Assembly: GCA_021817045.1 (NCBI GenBank)
Contig: JAKAWG010000042.1
Location: forward strand, 1 to 42,456
Source of the DNA: Acidobacteriota bacterium
Lineage (GTDB): Bacteria; Acidobacteriota; Terriglobia; UBA7540
Length of the DNA: 42,456 nucleotides
Direction of reading: 5' to 3'
Shown: positions 23,399 through 29,252 of the stretch, piece after piece
Position numbering within the stretch: the stretch's first letter is position 1
How the letters are laid out: every line of letters begins with the position of its first letter
Translations under genes and position numbers: made by a program
The notes under the pieces: generated by a model
Told to the model about the DNA's origin: nothing
The model's database searches: none
The model's input: the letters and a program-made list of their open reading frames with translations, nothing else

Positions 23399-23482
23399 GG
23401 TGTGTCTCCTTCGGTGGTCATCTTCAGGATACCTCACGACGCCTAATTGAGTTGAATTTATATGGGCCGGATTAGAAACTAC

Positions 23483-23514
23483 TTGACTCGATACCCAGGT
23501 ACAAGGTTTAGCCT
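23483..23514 (+). promoter_or_regulatory. MerR-type promoter/operator 2
   Basis: TTGACT (23483-23488), a 20-nt spacer containing ATACCCAGGTACAAGG, and TAGCCT (23509-23514), nearly the same as promoter 1. It drives the Cys-rich peptide gene at 23536. Confidence 0.8.
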
Positions 23515-23535
23515 GAAAGTGAAAGGAGGAAAACA

Positions 23536-23679
23536 ATGGCTTTCAAACAAGGCGAAGTTTACCGATGCCCTGATCCAAACTGCGGCTGCGAAATCACAGT
23601 GACGCAAGGGGCGAGTCCAAACTGCAAAGGAAACCAAAGCCCGCGCTGCTGCTGCGGCAAGGAGATGGCGAAGAAGTAG
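23536..23679 (+). CDS. Small Cys-rich metal-binding peptide (metallothionein-like)
   Basis: A 47-residue peptide with AAAGGAGGAAAACA before its ATG. It contains seven cysteines: CPDPNCGC near the start and 'NCKGNQSPRCCCGKEMAKK' at the end. Density and spacing suggest metal binding, such as a bacterial metallothionein-like protein. It has its own MerR-type promoter and a strong hairpin after its TAG, so it may be made in large amounts alone. Confidence 0.75.
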   Translation: MAFKQGEVYRCPDPNCGCEITVTQGASPNCKGNQSPRCCCGKEMAKK

Positions 23680-23686
23680 CGGATTG

Positions 23687-23713
23687 GGGCGGAGGCAGAA
23701 AATGCCTCCGCCC
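23687..23713 (+). terminator. Strong hairpin after the Cys-rich peptide gene
   Basis: A perfect 10-bp stem, GGGCGGAGGC (23687-23696) and GCCTCCGCCC (23704-23713), with a 7-nt AT-rich loop. No long T-run follows. It separates the small peptide gene from the MFS gene. Confidence 0.55.
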
Positions 23714-23767
23714 TAAGCAACCATTCGGGGAAGCCGATTTCGGAAACCAGACCCGCGCTGAAATGAT

Positions 23768-24982
23768 ATGAGAACTTCGAGGCGGATCGAAAGTGCGACC
23801 GAGGGGCAAAGAGAGTGCCTGGTGCGCGTCCTTTCGGCAGCGACTTTCCTGATTTTCTTCCAGGCCTACATGATCGCGCCGCTCATTCCCAAGCTGGCAT
23901 CGGTTTTTCACGTTTCGGTCCAGACGATAGGCCTTGCTGTCCCCCTATATATGATCCCTTACGGGGCAGCGACGCTTTTCTACGGCATCGTGTCGGATCG
24001 CGTAGGGCGACGCCCGATCATTCTCGGTTCGCTGGCGCTCTTCGTGGCGCTCACAACACTCACCGCGCTCGCGCGGTCTGGCGGGGAATTGGTCTCTTGG
24101 CGGCTGCTCACAGGCCTCGGCGCGAGTGGGGTTGTCCCGATGGGGCTGGCGCTGATGGGCGATCTATTCCCCTACGAAAAGCGAGGCCGACCGCTCGGCT
24201 GGCTTTTTGGCGCGATGGCGGGAGGGATGGCCTTCGGCTCTACATTGGGCGTTCTGCTCGAGCCGCTCATAGGATGGCGAGGCCTCTTCGTGGGCGTAGG
24301 CGCGTTGGGATTGGGCTGCCTGATTCTCCTCGCGCGGCAAGGGAAATTGCTCGGAAGCGAGCGGCGCGGGGCGCCTGCAACAACGGCTGGCGTTTTCAAG
24401 GCGTACAGCAAGTTGCTGGCGGATTGGCGCGGAACGCGGACTTACACTTATGTGCTCTTCAACGCGATCTTCCATTCCGGGGTTTACACCTGGCTGGGGC
24501 TGTATTTTGCTCAGCGTTATCGCCTGGGAGAGATTGGCATCGGGCTGGCGCTGCTGGGCTATGGCGTTCCGGGATTCATTTTAGGGCCCGTCATTGGAAG
24601 GGCTGCGGACCGCTGGGGCCGGCGATGGCTGATTCCGGCAGGGTTGGCAATTGCAGCGCTTGCGGGCACCGCGCTGATTTTCGATGCGCCGGTTCTGGCG
24701 GCGGCGCTGATGGTGACCGTTCTCTCGCTCGGGTATGACATGACTCAGCCGCTGCTGGCGGGGATTGTAACGACGCTCGACCCCGAGCGAGGCGGGCAGG
24801 CGATGGGGCTTAATGTGTTTGCGTTGTTTACCGGATTTGGGCTGGGAAGCCTCATCTTCGGCGCCTTGCGGGCTCCGGGGTTCTCGCGGGCGCTGTTGAT
24901 TTTTAGCGTGGTACAGCTCTTAGCGGCGCTCGTGGCCATACCGCTTTATCGCTCGGAGAGAAGGCTGCCTGTAGGAGCGTAG
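23768..24982 (+). CDS. MFS-family efflux transporter
   Basis: A 404-residue protein with about 12 membrane helices. The loop between helices 2 and 3 reads 'GIVSDRVGRRPIILGSLALF', the MFS signature, and a second copy, 'GRAADRWGRRWLIPAGLAIA', occurs in the C-terminal half. MFS proteins of this size export drugs, organic acids or metal conjugates. Its place between two MerR-type promoters suggests part of the metal response; the substrate is unknown. Confidence 0.85.
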   Translation: MRTSRRIESATEGQRECLVRVLSAATFLIFFQAYMIAPLIPKLASVFHVSVQTIGLAVPLYMIPYGAATLFYGIVSDRVGRRPIILGSLALFVALTTLTALARSGGELVSWRLLTGLGASGVVPMGLALMGDLFPYEKRGRPLGWLFGAMAGGMAFGSTLGVLLEPLIGWRGLFVGVGALGLGCLILLARQGKLLGSERRGAPATTAGVFKAYSKLLADWRGTRTYTYVLFNAIFHSGVYTWLGLYFAQRYRLGEIGIGLALLGYGVPGFILGPVIGRAADRWGRRWLIPAGLAIAALAGTALIFDAPVLAAALMVTVLSLGYDMTQPLLAGIVTTLDPERGGQAMGLNVFALFTGFGLGSLIFGALRAPGFSRALLIFSVVQLLAALVAIPLYRSERRLPVGA

Positions 24983-25013
24983 CCTGCGCCCTGAGAGCAC
25001 GTCAAAAAAGTGC

Positions 25014-25045
25014 TTGACTCCATACACGAGTCCAAGGTTTAGCGT
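25014..25045 (+). promoter_or_regulatory. MerR-type promoter/operator 3
   Basis: TTGACT (25014-25019), 20-nt spacer (with ATACACGAGTCCAAGG), and TAGCGT (25040-25045). It matches the other two and would drive the outer-membrane-like, Sec-MerP and second MerT-like genes. Confidence 0.75.
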
Positions 25046-25060
25046 GAAGTCGAGGTCACA

Positions 25061-25918
25061 ATGACGGGATGCCTGCGGACGTTGGTTATGTCGGTTGCGG
25101 CGGCCTTGCTCGCGGCGCTGTCGGCGGTCGCTTCGGGCCACGGGCCAGTCTTCGCTCTGGCGACGCCCACAAACGTGAAGGGCGGGTGGAGTCTTGACCT
25201 TGGCACGATGGGCCGCGTGGGATCGCTCGACAGCGGCGTGATGGAGCGGGCCATGCTGACCTACGGCATCACCCCGGACCTTCAGATTTCAGTTTCCGGG
25301 CCGATCATTTTCAGTTCCGCGCCCCTCGCGCCGGGCCGCGTGACCGCCATGATGCCCGCCACGGGCGACTATGAGGCGATTGGCGCCTGGCGTTTCCAGC
25401 GCCGCGACATCGCGGTCGGCTCGCGCGATGAGACAACGGCCTATGCCGGGATAATTCTTCCGGGCAATCAGAAGCCTCCCGGCTTGCTCGGCCAGTTGCC
25501 TTGGGCGCCGGGCGTGCTGGGCATGATTGTGACCGGCTACGCCTCCCGAGCTAATTACGTGTGGGCCGGGGTGGGCGGAATGCACTTCCATGAGTCGGAC
25601 GGCGACCGCCGGCCTGACATGCTGATGTACAGCCTGGTTTACGGTTACCGCCCGGAGTTTCTGCGAAAGGATTACCCGCATTGGGATGGGAGATTTTTTG
25701 TCGAAATGAATGGCGAGTACTCGAACCGGGTTCTTCACGATGGGGTGCGAGTTCCGGGCACGAACGGAGGGCAGGTGTTCCTGGGGCCGACGACGCTTTG
25801 GATTTACAAGAAATATGGCATCGAGGGCGGAATTCAGTGGCCGGTTTTCCGCAACACCGGGCCCCGGTTCGAACACGAATCCTATCGGTTCGCGATTGAT
25901 TTAAGCTATTTCTTCTAA
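25061..25918 (+). CDS. Outer-membrane/porin-like protein of the metal module
   Basis: A 285-residue protein with a signal peptide (cleavage near residue 26, 'LSAVASG'). The rest alternates as in beta-barrel strands and ends in 'SYRFAIDLSYFF', the terminal aromatic pattern of outer-membrane proteins. It is first in an operon with the Sec-containing MerP-like protein and a MerT-like protein, so it could pass metal across the outer membrane. The family is not named with certainty. Confidence 0.6.
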   Translation: MTGCLRTLVMSVAAALLAALSAVASGHGPVFALATPTNVKGGWSLDLGTMGRVGSLDSGVMERAMLTYGITPDLQISVSGPIIFSSAPLAPGRVTAMMPATGDYEAIGAWRFQRRDIAVGSRDETTAYAGIILPGNQKPPGLLGQLPWAPGVLGMIVTGYASRANYVWAGVGGMHFHESDGDRRPDMLMYSLVYGYRPEFLRKDYPHWDGRFFVEMNGEYSNRVLHDGVRVPGTNGGQVFLGPTTLWIYKKYGIEGGIQWPVFRNTGPRFEHESYRFAIDLSYFF

Positions 25919-25935
25919 GGGGAGGAACACGCGAC

Positions 25936-26442
25936 ATGAAGCGCCTTTCTATGTTGGTATGTCTGGCAGCAATTCTGGCGGCCATGCCTGTTAAAGCGGA
26001 ATTCCGGCAAATCAATCTCACGACGTTCGGTATGGATTGAGCGATTTGCGCCCACGCCGTGAGCGTGGCAGTCAAGAAAATTCCGGGGGTCGAAAGCGTG
26101 AATGTGAGCCTCAATGAGGGCTTGGTGAGCATCACGCTTGTTCCGGGAAATGCAGTGAGGTTGGACCAGATCCGGAAAGCCATCCTCAATGACGCCTTTA
26201 CGCCTAAGGACGCAAATGTCGTGGCTGTCGGCAGACTGGCAGCCGAGGGCGGGAAGTTACGGTTCGTGGTCGCGGGAACGAACGAAACATTTCCCGTGGC
26301 CTCGACTGAGCACCCATCCTGGCAGAGGTACATCGGGCGTGAGGCGACCGTGAAAGGATTGCTTGCCGCTCCGGTCAAGGGGACGGAAGGTGGTGCGCTT
26401 CAACTGACCAGCGTCTCGCCTGTCCCACAGACCAAGAATTAG
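25936..26442 (+). CDS. merP: MerP-like periplasmic metal-binding protein, probable selenoprotein (GMDU)
   Basis: The gene starts at ATG 25936 with GGAGG upstream and a signal peptide (MKRLSMLVCLAAILAAMPVKA). At residue 35 the frame has TGA (26038-26040) and then continues to TAG 26440-26442 (168 residues). The region reads 'TTFGMD-U-AICAHAVSVAVK', an HMA/MerP metal loop (normally GMxCxxC) whose first Cys is Sec; the second Cys is C38. The HMA fold follows ('KIPGVESVNVSLNEGLVSIT'). A perfect 6-bp hairpin with loop CGUGA begins 11 nt after the UGA. A second domain of about 70 residues follows. Confidence 0.78.
26038..26068 (+). promoter_or_regulatory. UGA (Sec) codon and bacterial SECIS-like hairpin in merP
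   Basis: UGA 26038-26040, 11 nt, stem CCACGC (26052-26057) with GCGTGG (26063-26068), loop CGUGA. The loop starts 18 nt after UGA, in the expected range, and contains G-U near its start. Confidence 0.65.
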
Positions 26443-26468
26443 CGGCCTAATCCGGGGAGCTTCTTACC

Positions 26469-26903
26469 ATGACAACACAAAGTGTGCGAAACCAGGCGCT
26501 GCAACGCCGTGAGAACCCGTTGTTGGCCTATCTTTCGCTGTTCACCTCTATGGGAACGCTTCTTTGCTGTGCGCTGCCTTCGCTCCTGGTGGTTTTCGGA
26601 TTGGGCGCAACCGTCGCGTCGTTCCTGACCGCCGTCCCGTGGCTGGTGACGCTGGCAAGGCACAAGGTTTGGGTATTCACCGTTTCTGGAGCACTGATCG
26701 CGAGCGACTTCTTTTACATTTATTGGCTGTCGCCCCGGCTCAAGGCCCACGGGGAATCGTGCTCAATCGCCAATGGTCCTACCGCCTGCGACACGGCAAC
26801 GCGCATCAGCCGCGTCGCCTTGTGGGTGGCGGCCGCAATCTATGGCGTCGGATTCTTCACGGCTTATCTCCTCCGTCCAATCCTCGTCCGATTCAACCCC
26901 TGA
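26469..26903 (+). CDS. merT: MerT-like membrane transporter with Cys-Cys
   Basis: A 144-residue protein with at least three membrane helices. The first contains 'GTLLCCALPSLLVVFGLGAT', the vicinal Cys pair of MerT-type importers; a second Cys pair lies in the loop 'GESCSIANGPTACDTATR'. It would take metal from the Sec-MerP protein across the inner membrane. Unlike the other MerT-like gene it uses ordinary Cys. Its 3' end overlaps the convergent gene at 26763-27605 by 141 bases. No mercuric reductase is present in the window. Confidence 0.75.
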   Translation: MTTQSVRNQALQRRENPLLAYLSLFTSMGTLLCCALPSLLVVFGLGATVASFLTAVPWLVTLARHKVWVFTVSGALIASDFFYIYWLSPRLKAHGESCSIANGPTACDTATRISRVALWVAAAIYGVGFFTAYLLRPILVRFNP

Positions 26904-27605
26904 GCGCCGGACACCGCTGTTATCTGCCTCGCTGCCTTTTAAAGGCAACAAGTCAAGGAACCACGTCTGGTCAACCTTTCCAAGATTAATTTCCTGCGCG
27001 TGGGCTTTTATGAAATTAAGAATGTCCTTTTCATGGAAGCGGTGAATATCGTGCCCGTTGCCGTTATGCCGCCGCGTGGCTTGTACACTGTCGCGGAGCC
27101 AGCGCTTGGCAATCCACTTTTTGATTTTGTGGTGATCTTCCCCCAAGCATAATTCAAGGTCGCGGATCGTGTAGCCTTCGGTGACGCGCCTTGAATGGCC
27201 GAGGGCTTTAATTTTCATCACCACGGAAGTTTCGGTGCGTTTCAGGCGTTTCGCAATCGTGCCTGCCGTAACCTTGCCGAGTAGCTTGTCGAGCGTGTCT
27301 AGTTCTTGAGGCGTCCACGCGCGGCGGTTGGGGTGCATTGATAACCCGAGTCGTTGCGCCTGGCGTTTGACGTACCAGCGCGGGAAGCCGGTCTGCCACA
27401 TCAATTCCCTGATGACTCGCCCGCGCTGATGAAGCCCCCCGTGGTAGTGGGCGCGCATGTAGGCGTCGTGCTGAGGCAGCCAATTGTATTTTAGCTTCGC
27501 CCGCCGTCGCCGCTCGGCCCGGCATTTGAGGCAGTATTTGGCTTCAACCGGCGCGCGGTCTCGCCTGCCCTCTTCGATTGCGCCGCCGCAGTTAACGCAA
27601 GTCAT
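26763..27605 (-). CDS. Zinc-ribbon and helix-turn-helix protein of ICE operon
   Basis: Started at ATG 27605, overlapping the upstream gene by 14 nt. It has an N-terminal CxxC...CxxC zinc ribbon ('CVNCGG', 'YCLKC'), a Myb/SANT-like segment ('WTPQELDTLDKLLGKVTAGT') and a MerR-like HTH ('YTIRDLELCLGEDHHKIKKW'). It is probably a DNA-binding regulator or replication accessory of the ICE. The last 45 or so residues are antisense to the metal module, so the native C-terminus was probably replaced when that module arrived. Confidence 0.6.
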   Translation of the reverse strand: MTCVNCGGAIEEGRRDRAPVEAKYCLKCRAERRRRAKLKYNWLPQHDAYMRAHYHGGLHQRGRVIRELMWQTGFPRWYVKRQAQRLGLSMHPNRRAWTPQELDTLDKLLGKVTAGTIAKRLKRTETSVVMKIKALGHSRRVTEGYTIRDLELCLGEDHHKIKKWIAKRWLRDSVQATRRHNGNGHDIHRFHEKDILNFIKAHAQEINLGKVDQTWFLDLLPLKGSEADNSGVRRSGVESDEDWTEEISREESDAIDCGRHPQGDAADARCRVAGGRTIGD

Positions 27606-28482
27606 GGCCGTCCTCCTGCGTGGCGGAATTGAAACTCGCAAGTTGCGCGCGGAGCCAATTGACCGTTTCCTGAGCGTTCCGCCAGTCGCGCATCCGCTGG
27701 CAGTAACTCAGGCGCTCTTGCCGGATGTGTTCGGGCGTTCGCCATTCCTTGCTGCGATAGCGCTTCGATTGAAAAGCTGCGCCGTACTGCGGGCAGGCGG
27801 CGAGCGAGCATCTGCCGACGTACTCGTACAGGTGCCTTAGATATTCGGCTTCGGTTGGCCTCTCGCTGCGGCTCGTTGTGTGAAGCCCGCCATACTTGGT
27901 GACATCCAGGCCGGTGAGCGCGGAGAGCGATTCGTAGAGCTTGCGCGGCTGGCGAATGATAGCATCCGGGATGTAGCCGTGAATCAGGCCGTGGACTGCG
28001 GCAATCTTGCCGATCTTCCGGCGCATCGGCTTTTGAGCAATCCACGCCGCCCATTGCTCGCGCTCGTAATCGCTCGCCGCATCGCCGAATTCGAGGACGG
28101 GGTTATAGGGTCGGCAGACCCACAGTCTTCGCGCCTTCTGCTCGGCAATGGCGATCTTGCGCAGCAGGTCTGATTTCCGTCGCTCGTCGCGCGAAAGTTT
28201 CGGTGCTGTCTTTTTCGCTCGGTGCCGCGCCGCCCATGAGCGGAGTATTTTGAACGCGGCGGCGTGCCGCTGCATGTCCAGGCAATAGAGGACGTAGTGC
28301 CGAAGGTGGGCTCGGATTTCAAGATGCGAGTTCAAGCCGATTTCGCATTCGGCCAATCCCTCAATCAGTGCCGCGAGCGGCGCCCGCTCGACGGCAAAAG
28401 GCTTCCTGCCCTGTCGCGGAATTCCGACTACGGGTGCTTTCATGCCCGCAAGTTTTTGGAGCGCCGTGAGTGTGATGTCCAT
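27592..28482 (-). CDS. Hypothetical ICE protein
   Basis: A 296-residue basic protein from ATG 28482 (TAATG overlap with the preceding gene). It is mostly helical and Arg/Lys-rich ('RRKSDLLRKIAIAEQKARRL') without a recognised motif. Tight coupling on both sides places it in one operon behind leader L2. Confidence 0.55.
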   Translation of the reverse strand: MDITLTALQKLAGMKAPVVGIPRQGRKPFAVERAPLAALIEGLAECEIGLNSHLEIRAHLRHYVLYCLDMQRHAAAFKILRSWAARHRAKKTAPKLSRDERRKSDLLRKIAIAEQKARRLWVCRPYNPVLEFGDAASDYEREQWAAWIAQKPMRRKIGKIAAVHGLIHGYIPDAIIRQPRKLYESLSALTGLDVTKYGGLHTTSRSERPTEAEYLRHLYEYVGRCSLAACPQYGAAFQSKRYRSKEWRTPEHIRQERLSYCQRMRDWRNAQETVNWLRAQLASFNSATQEDGHDLR

Positions 28483-28910
28483 TAGCAGGCGCTCCTTTCC
28501 GGCGCGGGGTGCGCGATTTCGTAGCAAGAATCGCAAAGCTCGGAATCGGGAGCTGGTAGGTGCGGGCGATTCTCAAGCTCCGCCCCACAGCCATTGCATT
28601 TCGTCCGTGAGGCGCTCGCCACTAAATCGTCAAATTCCGGCTTGAAGGCGTAGAGCAACCGAAGCGCGTAACCCAAACCTTCCGCCTATTGCCACAGCGC
28701 GTGCGCCGCATCGGGAATCGTCTCGCGCACAGCCTTGCGATTCCATGTCTCGATTTGACCCTCGACGTGGCACAAAAGATTCTCGTAAAGGTAGCGGTTG
28801 AATGCGGGCCTCGAACTCTCAGTCCCGTCATTGCGGGACGTCCCGCCTGTGATGTCCGCATGGCCGCTCGTTGCTTCCTCTGTCTGCCTCGCTTTGATTT
28901 CCTCGGTCAC
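28482..28910 (-). CDS. Small zinc-ribbon protein with in-frame TAG
   Basis: It starts at GTG 28910, placed like the ardC GTG and with the same N-terminal start as ArdC (VTEEIKARQ versus VAEEIKTSQ). TAG 28686-28688 interrupts it after 74 residues ('DAAHALWQ-TAG-AEGLGYALRL'); the same frame then reads through a CxxC...CxxC zinc ribbon ('KCNGCGAELE', 'LCDSCYEIA') to TAA at 28482. This is the fourth in-frame amber in the element. Confidence 0.55.
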
Positions 28911-29180
28911 GGTTTGTTCTCCTTTTCTGCCCCGATTCTCGCGGGGCACCCGGAAGCGAGTGGGGCCTGCTCGTCAGGCCAAGGGCTGGTTTTTTGGAGG
29001 GGCTGGAAAATCGCAGGTTGATTTTTGGGAGGAGCCAAAACCCGGAGGGTCACGCGCCAGCGTGAAAGCAGAAGCCCGCCGAGCCGCCAGCGCGCAGGCA
29101 GCATTCCCATCTCGCCGTGCCCGCGAGAACAAGGGGCGCTAGAAAATGAGAGTGACTGGGGGAATCAAGGTAGAGGCCAA
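28911..29180 (-). ncRNA. Structured leader RNA copy L2
   Basis: The second copy of the leader before ardC. It keeps 'GTCACTCT', 'CTAGCGCCCCTTGTTC', a hairpin of AAAAATC-type arms and a final GCCCCG stem before GGAGAAC and the GTG. The interiors differ in length and sequence. The remaining bases to 29252 hold only its promoter. Confidence 0.5.
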
Positions 29181-29252
29181 GCGAGGATGAGGCCGCGCAA
29201 AAACTGAGGTTTATGGTATGGTCTTAGAGGCAAGACAACAAAAGAAACATGG

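Noticed and set aside
21867..26903. Complete mercury-resistance operon
   Set aside because: No merA or merB is present, and the MerR cysteine pattern differs from Hg-type MerR, so I only call it a thiophilic-metal module.
886..28688. Genome-wide reassignment of UAG to an amino acid
   Set aside because: Several ordinary genes end properly with TAG (virB9, the anti-sigma factor, XRE, the Cys-rich peptide, MFS, the S41 peptidase). Reassignment would extend them all.
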